NCBI RefSeq assembly: GCF_015999545.1
Contig: NZ_CP065546.1
Location: 4,558,001 to 4,622,000 of the forward strand
Direction: 5' to 3'
DNA length: 64,000 bases
Origin: Lysinibacillus sp. JNUCC-52
GTDB lineage: Bacteria; Bacillota; Bacilli; Bacillales_A; Planococcaceae
Below are positions 55,884-64,000 of the stretch, one piece after another. Position 1 is the stretch's first letter. Each line of letters starts with the position of its first letter. The position numbers were made by a program, and so were the translations under genes. Below the pieces are notes generated by a model. It saw only the letters and a list, made by a program, of their open reading frames with translations, had not been told where the DNA came from and did not search any database.

Positions 55884-56543
55884 ATGGATTTCAAAACAGA
55901 TTTCAAACCATTAACAGTAGACCCAGACAAAATTTATGACTATAGTTTCTCGATAATTGCAGAGGAAATGGGCGAACATGATTTTACAGAAGATGAGTGG
56001 AAGATTGTACGTCGTATTATCCATGCTTCTGCTGACTTTGAATTAGGACGTAGCGTTATTATTACACCAGGAGCGATTGAAGCAGGCATTAAGTCAATCC
56101 TTGCAGGTCGTCATGTCATTGCTGATGTACAAATGATTGAAAGTGGTTCAGGAAAAAAACGTTTCCAAAAGCATGGTGGGGATTTACACTGCTATATCGC
56201 AGATGAAGACGTTTCTATTGAAGCAAAAAAACAAAATACAACGCGTGCGATTATCTCTATGCAAAAGGCTTCAAAATTACACGAAGGTGGCATTTATGCA
56301 ATCGGAAATGCACCGACAGCCTTACTAGAGTTAATTCGCTTAATTAAAGAAGGGTTAGCCAAACCAGACTTAATTATTGGTATGCCAGTAGGGTTTGTAT
56401 CAGCAGCAGAGTCAAAAGAAGAGCTGTTAAAGCTAGAGGGAATTCCTTATATTACAAATGTTGGGCGTAAAGGCGGTAGTACAGTGACGGTTGCTGCTTT
56501 AAATGCCGTTTCATTATTAGCGGACGAACAGGCGAAAAAATAA
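55884..56543 (+). CDS. cbiC: Cobalt-precorrin-8 methylmutase
   Basis: A 219-residue CbiC/CobH enzyme that moves a methyl group from C-11 to C-12. Family motifs RRIIHASADFE (catalytic His), IIGMPVGFVSAAESKEEL and NVGRKGGSTV are intact. AGGAGG lies before the ATG. One-base overlap with cbiD. Confidence 0.93.
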   Translation: MDFKTDFKPLTVDPDKIYDYSFSIIAEEMGEHDFTEDEWKIVRRIIHASADFELGRSVIITPGAIEAGIKSILAGRHVIADVQMIESGSGKKRFQKHGGDLHCYIADEDVSIEAKKQNTTRAIISMQKASKLHEGGIYAIGNAPTALLELIRLIKEGLAKPDLIIGMPVGFVSAAESKEELLKLEGIPYITNVGRKGGSTVTVAALNAVSLLADEQAKK

Positions 56544-57676
56544 TGGAGCGGAAGCCAAAAAAGGATCCTAAAGACATGCGTCACGGTTATACAACAGGAG
56601 CCTGTGCAACTGCAGTTACAAAAGCAGCATTACTAGCACTCATTACAAATGAAGAGCAAGAAACGAGTACTATTCATTTGCCTATTGGACGAGACGCAAC
56701 ATTTACGATAGAAAAATGTACGTTTAGCAGCAATGAAGTAAGCTGTGAAACGATTAAGGATGCTGGTGATGATCCAGATGCGACACACAAAGCCCTTATT
56801 ATTGGCACAGTAAGCTGGGCTAATACACCTGGGATACATTTAGATGGAGGTATTGGCGTCGGGCGCGTAACAAAGCCCGGCTTGCCTGTTGCTGTTGGGG
56901 AAGCAGCAATTAACCCTGTACCACGTAAAATGATACATAGTACCGTACAAGACGTGCTAGACGAGTTTAAAATTAATCGCGGCGTAAATGTTGTTATTTC
57001 TGTACCAGAAGGTGAGGAAATTGCAAAAAAAACATTAAATGGTCGTCTTGGCATTATTGGGGGCATTTCCATTTTAGGCACAAGGGGAACCGTCGTGCCT
57101 TTTTCGAGTTCTGCATATATGGCAAGTATTGTTCAAGCTATTAGTGTCGCAAGGGCAGCTGGTTGTGAACATGTTGTTGTCACAACAGGTGGGCGAAGTG
57201 AAAAGTTTGGGATGGCCCAATATCCTACATTACCTGAGGAAGCATTTATTGAAATGGGTGATTTTGTCGGCTTTACATTAAAGCATTGTAAACGACTTGG
57301 CATTAAGCAAGTATCGCTCGTTGGAATGATGGGGAAATTTTCGAAAGTAGCACAAGGTGTAATGATGGTGCACTCCAAAAGCGCAGCCATTGATTTTAAT
57401 TTTTTAGCGCAGCTAGCCATTGATATTGGGGCAGATGAAGAAACAGTAGCGCAAGTAAGAGAGGCAAATACCGCATCACAGGTTGGTGAAATCATGGCTG
57501 AAAAAGGCTACGATGCTTTCTTTCATCACCTATGCGAGGCGTGCTGTTATTCTTCTTTACATCATATTAGAGGGGGCATGACGCTCTCCACATCGATTTA
57601 TTCGATGCAGGGACAATTATTAGGAAGGGCTGATGACATTGCATCAATCGATGAAATTGATTGGGATCGGGGATAA
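56543..57676 (+). CDS. cbiD: Cobalt-precorrin-5B C1-methyltransferase
   Basis: A 377-residue CbiD protein, the marker of the anaerobic (early cobalt insertion) pathway. The N-terminal [16 protein letters not shown], the GDDPDAT segment and [10 protein letters not shown] are characteristic. It methylates C-1 during ring reduction. Its C-terminus overlaps the next gene by 44 bases. Confidence 0.94.
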   Translation: MERKPKKDPKDMRHGYTTGACATAVTKAALLALITNEEQETSTIHLPIGRDATFTIEKCTFSSNEVSCETIKDAGDDPDATHKALIIGTVSWANTPGIHLDGGIGVGRVTKPGLPVAVGEAAINPVPRKMIHSTVQDVLDEFKINRGVNVVISVPEGEEIAKKTLNGRLGIIGGISILGTRGTVVPFSSSAYMASIVQAISVARAAGCEHVVVTTGGRSEKFGMAQYPTLPEEAFIEMGDFVGFTLKHCKRLGIKQVSLVGMMGKFSKVAQGVMMVHSKSAAIDFNFLAQLAIDIGADEETVAQVREANTASQVGEIMAEKGYDAFFHHLCEACCYSSLHHIRGGMTLSTSIYSMQGQLLGRADDIASIDEIDWDRG

Positions 57677-58853
57677 CGGGCAGGAAAGTTTGCTACCACA
57701 GTATAGACAGTGGCTTGAAGACTGCGAGGTGCTTGTAGGTGGTGAGCGTATCCTTGATTTTTTCCCAAGCTTTACAGGAGAAAAAGTAGTCATTAAAGGC
57801 GGACTTTCAACGCTTGTTGAAAAACTATCCGAAGAAACGAGACAGACAGTTATTTTAGCTTCGGGTGATCCTTTGTTTTATGGCATAGGGGGCTATTTAG
57901 CCAAAAAGCTGAATATCGAAGTATATCCGTATATGAGCTCCGTGCAGCTTGCATTTTCAAAAATGGGCGAAAGCTGGCAGGATGCCTATATAACGAGTAT
58001 TCACGGGCGACCAATGAAAGGCTTAGCGCAACGTATTGATGGCAAAAAGAAAGTAGCTTTACTGACAGATGCAGACAATAATCCAAATGCACTGGCACGT
58101 TATTTAAAGCATTTTGGTATAACCGAATACCGAGCTTTTGTGGCAGAAAATTTACAAGGCATTGATGAAAAATATGGCTGGTATACTCTTGATGAATTAG
58201 AAAAAGCGGAATTTTCACCTTTAAATGTTGTTATTCTACAGCAAACATCAGCTCCTAAGCATTATACACTTGGTATTGAAGATGAAGAGTTTTCGCAACG
58301 TAAACCAGATAAAGGACTGATTACGAAAAAAGAAATTCGTGTATTAAGTTTACAAGCTATGCAAATTCAAAAGGATAGTACGATTTGGGATGTTGGTACG
58401 TGCACAGGTTCGATGGCAATTGAAGCTGGTAAACTGGCACCTGAAGGTCAAGTGTATGCAGTGGAAAAAAATGCACCTGATTTAGAAAACTGTCTACAAA
58501 ATCAACAGAAATTCCGCGTGGATATTACCGCTATTCATAGTAAAGCGCCAGCTGGACTGGAACATTTTCCAGACCCAGATGCGATTTTTATCGGCGGAAC
58601 AGGTGGGGAAATGGTGGAGTTATTACAACTGTGCTGTGCACGCCTAAAGCCCAATGGTCGCATTGTCTTAAATGCGGCTACAATTGAAAATTTATATAAG
58701 GCAGTTGAGGCGTTTAAAGCTTGTGGCTTTGCAGTAGAAATTTTACAGGCGCAACTTGCACGTAGTAAACCGATTTTAGATATGACTCGCTTTGTCCCAT
58801 TAAACCCGATCTATATTATTTCGGCACATCGAAAGGAAGAAAATCATGAGTAA
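57633..58853 (+). CDS. cbiE-cbiT: CbiET, fused precorrin-6Y methyltransferase/decarboxylase
   Basis: A 406-residue fusion. The CbiE methylase domain (1-210; [20 protein letters not shown]) is followed by the CbiT methyltransferase (about 225-395; [28 protein letters not shown]). It methylates C-5 and C-15 and decarboxylates C-12. The same fusion exists in B. megaterium and as CobL in aerobic producers. Start at 57633 has GGAAGG upstream; ATG at 57651 would give a more canonical [10 protein letters not shown] start but lacks a site. Confidence 0.92.
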   Translation: MTLHQSMKLIGIGDNGQESLLPQYRQWLEDCEVLVGGERILDFFPSFTGEKVVIKGGLSTLVEKLSEETRQTVILASGDPLFYGIGGYLAKKLNIEVYPYMSSVQLAFSKMGESWQDAYITSIHGRPMKGLAQRIDGKKKVALLTDADNNPNALARYLKHFGITEYRAFVAENLQGIDEKYGWYTLDELEKAEFSPLNVVILQQTSAPKHYTLGIEDEEFSQRKPDKGLITKKEIRVLSLQAMQIQKDSTIWDVGTCTGSMAIEAGKLAPEGQVYAVEKNAPDLENCLQNQQKFRVDITAIHSKAPAGLEHFPDPDAIFIGGTGGEMVELLQLCCARLKPNGRIVLNAATIENLYKAVEAFKACGFAVEILQAQLARSKPILDMTRFVPLNPIYIISAHRKEENHE

Positions 58854-59553
58854 TCTTGGTATTTTATATGGCTTAGGCGTAGGCCCTGGCGACCCAGAGT
58901 TAATTACAGTAAAGGCATTCCGAGTTATCCAAGAGTCACCCGTTATTGCCTACCCGAAAAAATTAAAGGGTAGTAAAAGCTATGCACATCGTATTGTGGA
59001 TGTTTACATTAATCCTGAGGAAAAAGATATGCTTGGTCTTGTTTTCCCGATGACGAAGGATGAAGCAGTTTTAGAACGTGAATGGACGAAATCTGTTGAA
59101 CTTGTTTATGGTAAATTGAAAGAAGGCAAGGATGTTGCCTTTGTGACAGAAGGTGATCCTCTTTTATATAGTACTTTTATTCATATGATGAAGTTAATGC
59201 AGGACACGCATCCAGATGTAGAAATTCGTACTGTACCTGGTATTTCATCATTCAATGGTTCTGCATCACGACTAGGCATAGCCCTTGCGGATGGAGATGA
59301 TCGTGTCGCAATTATTCCAGCTCATGATAATTATGAGGCAATGCGTGAGGCCATTGAAAGTCATGATGCAGTCGTATTTATAAAAGTAGCAAAGGTTATT
59401 GATTTAATGTTAGAAGTGCTACGTGATTTAGACTTGCTTGATAAGGCTTCCGTTGTGACAAAGGTTACGTCCGATGAGGAAATTATTTGGGATGTGCGTG
59501 AACTAGACGGTGTAGATTTAGAATATTTAACGTTAATGGTGGTGCGTAAATAA
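58846..59553 (+). CDS. cbiL: Cobalt-factor II C20-methyltransferase
   Basis: A 235-residue tetrapyrrole methylase. [16 protein letters not shown] at the N-terminus, [13 protein letters not shown] and [15 protein letters not shown] are the SAM-binding motifs. It methylates C-20 of cobalt-sirohydrochlorin. AAGGAAG precedes the ATG. Eight-base overlap with cbiET, one base with cbiF. Confidence 0.92.
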   Translation: MSNLGILYGLGVGPGDPELITVKAFRVIQESPVIAYPKKLKGSKSYAHRIVDVYINPEEKDMLGLVFPMTKDEAVLEREWTKSVELVYGKLKEGKDVAFVTEGDPLLYSTFIHMMKLMQDTHPDVEIRTVPGISSFNGSASRLGIALADGDDRVAIIPAHDNYEAMREAIESHDAVVFIKVAKVIDLMLEVLRDLDLLDKASVVTKVTSDEEIIWDVRELDGVDLEYLTLMVVRK

Positions 59554-60338
59554 TGAAGAAAATTTATATTGTTGGTGCAGGCCCAGGAGACCCAGATTTA
59601 ATTACAGTTAAAGGTTTACATATGCTACAAACAGCGGATGTTGTCATGTATACGGATTCACTAGTCAATGAAGATCTTATTGCAAAGGCAAAGCCAGGTG
59701 CGGAAGTTATTCGTACAGCTGGTATGCATTTAGAAGAAATGGTGGCGGTCATGGTTGAACGTGTCAATGCAGGGAAAGTAGTAGCACGTATGCATACGGG
59801 CGACCCTGCGATGTATGGAGCTATCATGGAACAGATTGCATTGTTGAAGAAGGAAGGGATTGGCTACGAAGTTATTCCTGGAGTTAGCTCGGTATTTGCT
59901 TCAGCGGCGGCAATTGGTGCGGAATTAACCATTCCTGATTTAACACAAACGCTTATTTTAACACGTGCAGAAGGTCGTACACCTGTACCTGAGTTTGAAA
60001 AGCTACGTGATCTTGCTAGCCATCATTGTACGATTGCGCTGTTTTTAAGTGCAACACTAACAAAGAAAATTGTCAAAGAATTGCAAAGTGCGGGATGGTC
60101 TGATGATACACCAGTTGCGGTCATTCAGCGTGCAACTTGGCCCGATCAAAAAATTGTTCGTACGACTTTAGTTGAGCTTGATGAAGCGATGCGTGTCAAT
60201 GGTATTCGTAAGCATGCGATGATTTTAGCTGGTTGGGCATTAGACCCAAATATCCATGATAAAGACGAGTACCGCTCAAAACTATATGATGCGACCTTTA
60301 CACATGGCTTCCGAAAAGGTGTGAAGACAAGTGATTGA
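59553..60338 (+). CDS. cbiF: Cobalt-precorrin-4 C11-methyltransferase
   Basis: A 261-residue tetrapyrrole methylase with VGAGPGDPDLITVKG, ARMHTGDPAMYGAIM and VIPGVSSVFASAAAIG. It methylates C-11 of cobalt-precorrin-4. Coupled by one-base overlap to cbiL and by eight bases to cbiG. Confidence 0.93.
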   Translation: MKKIYIVGAGPGDPDLITVKGLHMLQTADVVMYTDSLVNEDLIAKAKPGAEVIRTAGMHLEEMVAVMVERVNAGKVVARMHTGDPAMYGAIMEQIALLKKEGIGYEVIPGVSSVFASAAAIGAELTIPDLTQTLILTRAEGRTPVPEFEKLRDLASHHCTIALFLSATLTKKIVKELQSAGWSDDTPVAVIQRATWPDQKIVRTTLVELDEAMRVNGIRKHAMILAGWALDPNIHDKDEYRSKLYDATFTHGFRKGVKTSD

Positions 60339-61452
60339 ATTACAAGAGGGGGTATTGCCTGCAGTTGATCAGCGCAATCCGTATGCTGTTGTGGCCATTA
60401 CAAAGCATGGTGTTCAAATCGGTCGCAAGCTACAGCAAACATTTGCTGCAAGTGACCTATATTATATGAGTAAATTTGAACAGGGCGACGAAGATGAAAA
60501 GCATATTCAGCTTTTTTCTGGTACTGTTCGTTTATTACTACCGACGCTTTTTAAGCAGTATAAAGGCTTAATCTTAATTATTTCACTTGGTGCAGTGGTG
60601 CGCATGATTGCACCAATTTTACAGGATAAGAAGACTGATCCTGGTGTTGTTGTTATTGATGATCGGGGAGAGAATGTAATTAGTGTACTCTCGGGGCATT
60701 TAGGTGGAGCGAATGAGCTAACGCATGAAGTTGCAGCGGCACTTGGAGCAAACCCTATTATTACAACAGCTTCTGACGTTCAAAAAACAATTCCTGTTGA
60801 CTTATTTGGTGCTCGCTTTGGCTGGGTTTGGGACAGTGCAGATAAGCTAACACCTGTTAGCGCCTCTGTTGTTAATGAAGAACACGTTGCAATTGTGCAG
60901 GAAGCTGGGGAACGTGATTGGTGGATGCGTGATACACCAATGCCTGAGCAAATAAAAATTTACCCATCAGCACACGAAGCGATTGAAGCAAATCCACACG
61001 CTACGCTGTTCATTACCGACCGTCTCATTGAACCTGAGGAAGAAGTACTTCTTGAAAATGGCGTCATTTATCGACCAAAAACGATTGTACTTGGTATGGG
61101 CTGTAATCGTGGGACGGCAGTTGAAGAGATTGAACAAGTGATTGATGAAACGCTAGCAGAGCTGAAGCTTTCGAAAAAAAGTGTCAAAGCACTTTGTACA
61201 ATTGATTTGAAAAAAGATGAATCATGCTTTATTGAAATAACAAAAAAATATGATTGGGCGTTTGTAACATATACTCCCGAACAATTAAATGAAATCAATT
61301 TCCCATCGCCATCTGAGACAGTATTTAAATATACAGGGGCATATGGGGTAAGTGAACCAGCTGCTATGCGCTATGCACAGGTTGATTCCCTGCTATTACC
61401 AAAGAAAAAATCAGGCAATGCTACGATTTCTGTAGCAAGATTAGTATATTAA
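60331..61452 (+). CDS. cbiG: Cobalt-precorrin-5A hydrolase
   Basis: A 373-residue CbiG. The N-terminal part carries ISLGAVVRMIAP, VVIDDRGENVISVLSGHLGGAN; the C-terminal CobE-like domain has VLGMGCNRGTAVEEIE. It opens the delta-lactone and releases acetaldehyde, a step special to the anaerobic pathway. GTG start inside the end of cbiF. Confidence 0.93.
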   Translation: MIELQEGVLPAVDQRNPYAVVAITKHGVQIGRKLQQTFAASDLYYMSKFEQGDEDEKHIQLFSGTVRLLLPTLFKQYKGLILIISLGAVVRMIAPILQDKKTDPGVVVIDDRGENVISVLSGHLGGANELTHEVAAALGANPIITTASDVQKTIPVDLFGARFGWVWDSADKLTPVSASVVNEEHVAIVQEAGERDWWMRDTPMPEQIKIYPSAHEAIEANPHATLFITDRLIEPEEEVLLENGVIYRPKTIVLGMGCNRGTAVEEIEQVIDETLAELKLSKKSVKALCTIDLKKDESCFIEITKKYDWAFVTYTPEQLNEINFPSPSETVFKYTGAYGVSEPAAMRYAQVDSLLLPKKKSGNATISVARLVY

Positions 61453-61463
61453 GGAGGAATCCT

Positions 61464-62831
61464 ATGCAAACAAATCGCTTTGTACTTGCAGGGACAGGCA
61501 GTGGTGTTGGCAAGACAACATTTACAATTGGCCTTATGAAAGCTTTGCAAGAAAAAGGTAAAGTCGTACAAGGCTTTAAATGTGGTCCTGATTATATAGA
61601 CCCTAGTTACCATACAGCCGTAACTGGACGTGTATCACGTAATATTGATAGCTGGATGTTCTCGCATGATGCGGTACGTGATATTGTTGCACGTGCAAGC
61701 ATGGATGCGGACGTTTCCATTATAGAAGGTGTTATGGGCTTTTATGATGGCAAAAGTCCGTTATCTGATGAAGGCTCTGCGGCGGACATTAGTGTTGTGA
61801 CCGAAAGTCCAGTTATTTTAATCGTCAATTGTGCTAGTATGGCGCGCAGCGTAGCAGCTGTAGTTAAAGGCTTTCAGCTACTTTCTGATAAACCAAACAT
61901 TGTCGGCGTTATTGCGAACCAAGTAGGCAGTGTTGGTCATTATGAAATTGCCAAAGCTGCGATTGAGCAGGAATGTGGTATTCCAGTTATCGGCTATTTA
62001 AAACGTGAAACAGGCATTGATATTCCAAGTCGCCATTTAGGGCTTATTCCTGCGATTGAACGTGGTGAGCTCGATTCATTTTTTGACAAGCTAGGAGCTT
62101 TAATGGCAGAGACGATTGATTTGGATTTACTATTGTCATTAACAAAGGCACCCGTTCTACAAGAGACGGGACAACTATTTGCCACACAACCTACAAAAGA
62201 TATTTGTATTGCTGTGGCAAAAGATGCTGCATTCAATTTCTATTACGAGGAAAATCTAGCACTTTTACGAGCTAAAGGTGCAACAGTGCAATTTTTCTCA
62301 CCACTTGCAAATGAACCCGTACCAGCGGAAGCAGATGGTTTATATATCGGTGGGGGCTTCCCAGAGGAGTTTGCCGATACGCTAGCAAAAAATGCAATCG
62401 TAAAATCATCCATTCGTGAAGCCATCACGAAAGGTTTACCGACATTAGCGGAATGCGGTGGCTTTATGTATTTGACTGAAGCAATTACAAATAGTCAAGG
62501 GGAACGTCATGAAATGCTAGGAGTTATTCCTGGGGAAGTAGCGATGCAAACAAAGCTTGCGGCACTTGGCTATCGTGAAATTTTTGGAACAACGTCTAAC
62601 TTTTTAATCGGTCAGGACGAACAAGCAAAGGGCCATGAATTCCATTATTCTTCATACAGTGGTACCCATGAAACGCCTGCCTACGAAACAAAAGGGCGTT
62701 TTGGCAATAAACAAGAAGGTTACCAAAACGGAAATTTAGTAGCAGGCTATACGCATTTTCATTTTGTTTCCAATCCAAAGCTAGTTGATAACTGGTTAAC
62801 TGCATGTAAGAAGGTGAAAACACATGACTAA
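61464..62831 (+). CDS. cbiA: Cobyrinic acid a,c-diamide synthase
   Basis: A 455-residue ATP-dependent, glutamine-hydrolysing amidase. P-loop GTGSGVGKTTF at about 10-20; bioD-like N-terminal domain with KCGPDYIDP; C-terminal class-I amidotransferase with the nucleophile in LAECGGFMYL and the closing HFHF. It amidates the a and c side chains. AAGGAGG precedes the ATG. Overlaps the next gene by eight bases. Confidence 0.93.
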   Translation: MQTNRFVLAGTGSGVGKTTFTIGLMKALQEKGKVVQGFKCGPDYIDPSYHTAVTGRVSRNIDSWMFSHDAVRDIVARASMDADVSIIEGVMGFYDGKSPLSDEGSAADISVVTESPVILIVNCASMARSVAAVVKGFQLLSDKPNIVGVIANQVGSVGHYEIAKAAIEQECGIPVIGYLKRETGIDIPSRHLGLIPAIERGELDSFFDKLGALMAETIDLDLLLSLTKAPVLQETGQLFATQPTKDICIAVAKDAAFNFYYEENLALLRAKGATVQFFSPLANEPVPAEADGLYIGGGFPEEFADTLAKNAIVKSSIREAITKGLPTLAECGGFMYLTEAITNSQGERHEMLGVIPGEVAMQTKLAALGYREIFGTTSNFLIGQDEQAKGHEFHYSSYSGTHETPAYETKGRFGNKQEGYQNGNLVAGYTHFHFVSNPKLVDNWLTACKKVKTHD

Positions 62832-63462
62832 TTACTTTCCTATCCATTTAAATATTGAATATAAAACAGTTGTTATTGTTGGTGGTGGTCATGTTGCAAC
62901 GCAAAAGGTTACTTCATTGCTACCTGCTAAAGCAAATATTGTAGTAGTTAGTCCAACTTTACACAACTCATTAGTGCCACTTGCAGAATCAGGGCAAATA
63001 ACTTGGCGCGAAAAAGAATTTGAGCCACGTGATTTAGATGATGCAATATTAATTATTGCCGCAACGAATCAAACGAACGTCAACAATGCGGTCCAAGAAG
63101 CGGCGCAACATTGGCAACTCTTAAATCGCGCAGATGTACAAGGAGAGAGCGACTTTATAACTCCTGCAACCATTCGTCGTGGCCCTTTAGTGTTGACAGT
63201 TTCCACATCTGGTGCAAGCCCAGCACTCGCACGCAAGATTAAAGAAGATTTAGCGGAGCAGTTTGATAACGTCTATGAGGATTACGTATGCTTTTTACAA
63301 CAAGCGCGTCTAATGGTTACTGCTACATTTGATAAGGGTGACCAAAGACGTGCCGCGTTACAAGCATTACTTGAGCCAAAGTTATTAGAATGGACACGAA
63401 GTGGAGAGATTGACCGACGAGAGGCCTATTTACAACAACTATTGACGGGAGAAACGCGATGA
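62824..63462 (+). CDS. Precorrin-2 dehydrogenase (SirC/CysG-B type)
   Basis: A 212-residue NAD-dependent enzyme that oxidises precorrin-2 to sirohydrochlorin, the CbiX substrate. N-terminal Rossmann motif IVGGGHVATQKV, the SDFITPATIRRG loop and TSGASPALARKIKEDL (family active region). Single-function form, without ferrochelatase or methylase domain; the ring chelation is left to CbiX. Overlaps the next gene by four bases. Confidence 0.9.
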   Translation: MTNYFPIHLNIEYKTVVIVGGGHVATQKVTSLLPAKANIVVVSPTLHNSLVPLAESGQITWREKEFEPRDLDDAILIIAATNQTNVNNAVQEAAQHWQLLNRADVQGESDFITPATIRRGPLVLTVSTSGASPALARKIKEDLAEQFDNVYEDYVCFLQQARLMVTATFDKGDQRRAALQALLEPKLLEWTRSGEIDRREAYLQQLLTGETR

Positions 63463-64000
63463 AAGAAGGAATTGTATATTTAGTAGGGGCTGGTCCAGGC
63501 GATCCGAAGCTCATTACGGTGTATGGGTTAGAATGTATTCAAAAGGCCGATGTCATTGCGTATGATCGTCTAGTGAATCCGAAATTATTGGATTTTGCGA
63601 AAAAAGATGCAGAGCTTGTGTACTGTGGTAAATTGCCTGGTAAACATCATCTTATTCAAGATGAAATTAATGCATTGCTTGTTGAGCGGGCACAAGAAGG
63701 TAAAGTTGTAACTCGTTTAAAGGGTGGAGATCCCTTTGTGTTTGGACGTGGCGCTGAAGAGGCTGAAATATTGAAAAATCACGATATACGTTATGAAGTG
63801 GTACCAGGTATTACTGCGGGAATTGCAGCTCCTGCCTATGCAGGCATTCCTGTTACACATAGAGATTTTGCTACAAGTTTTGCACTAGTTACAGGTCATG
63901 GTCGTGAGGAAAAAGGACAAGATTTTTTAAATTGGCCAGCACTTGCAACTGGTATTGATACTGTCGCATTTTATATGAGTGTAGGGAATATTGCATATAT
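63459..64000 (+). CDS. sumT: Uroporphyrinogen-III C-methyltransferase (partial, cut by window edge)
   Basis: The first 180 codons of a tetrapyrrole methylase: LVGAGPGDPKLITVYG at the N-terminus, RLKGGDPFVFGRGAEEAE and VVPGITAGIAAPAYAGIP are diagnostic of SUMT (CobA/CysG-A), which makes precorrin-2 from uroporphyrinogen III. ATGA overlap with the dehydrogenase. The reading frame is open to base 64000. In B. megaterium the same gene follows at this point. Confidence 0.93.
   Translation, partial: MKEGIVYLVGAGPGDPKLITVYGLECIQKADVIAYDRLVNPKLLDFAKKDAELVYCGKLPGKHHLIQDEINALLVERAQEGKVVTRLKGGDPFVFGRGAEEAEILKNHDIRYEVVPGITAGIAAPAYAGIPVTHRDFATSFALVTGHGREEKGQDFLNWPALATGIDTVAFYMSVGNIAY

Overview
The window comes from a low-GC, Gram-positive spore-former-type bacterium, most likely Lysinibacillus or a close relative in the Bacillaceae/Planococcaceae. 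This is inferred from three things. The gene order matches the Bacillus subtilis yqiK / bkd / yqiW / yqjA-yqjH segment. The leucine dehydrogenase strongly resembles that of Bacillus (Lysinibacillus) sphaericus. The cobalamin operon has the Bacillus megaterium layout. No phage, transposase, tRNA, rRNA or CRISPR was seen.

Left part (1-16.6 kb): a PH-domain protein, a small unknown protein, a FapA/DUF342 protein, a glycerophosphodiesterase and a DUF2627 protein precede the branched-chain amino acid catabolic cluster bcd-lpdV-bkdAA-bkdAB-bkdB. That cluster has a near-perfect CodY box upstream and lacks ptb, buk and bkdR. It is followed by methylmalonyl-CoA mutase (mutA, mutB), its chaperone GTPase MeaB and bacilliredoxin BrxB.

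Middle left (16.7-25.6 kb): an aromatic-acid-exporter-like protein, a 31-residue Prli42-like protein, methylmalonyl-CoA epimerase, a propionyl-CoA carboxylase beta subunit, a coiled-coil protein, a PepT-like peptidase, a CheW-like protein, and a convergent carboxynorspermidine dehydrogenase/decarboxylase pair. BCKDH output (propionyl-CoA from Ile/Val), carboxylase, epimerase and B12-dependent mutase together form a route to succinyl-CoA.

Middle right (25.4-48.5 kb): accessory genes. These are transporters (two LysE, one EamA), regulators (AraC, XRE-cupin, MocR) with recognisable candidate operators, a late-step biotin operon bioD-bioA-bioY-bioB behind a BirA-type operator, DNA polymerase IV, GNAT acetyltransferases, several membrane proteins of unknown function, and a large secreted subtilase with PPC-like repeats. 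Four copies of a short REP-like repeat lie at 25.4-48.6 kb.

Right end (48.5-64 kb): a cobalt ECF transporter cbiMNQO (minus strand) and an anaerobic corrin-ring operon cbiW-cbiH60-cbiX-cbiJ-cbiC-cbiD-cbiET-cbiL-cbiF-cbiG-cbiA-sirC-sumT (plus strand; the last gene is cut by the window edge). The two units diverge, and each is preceded by its own cobalamin riboswitch and an intrinsic terminator. The cofactor made here is what the methylmalonyl-CoA mutase of the left part needs, so the two ends of the window are functionally linked.
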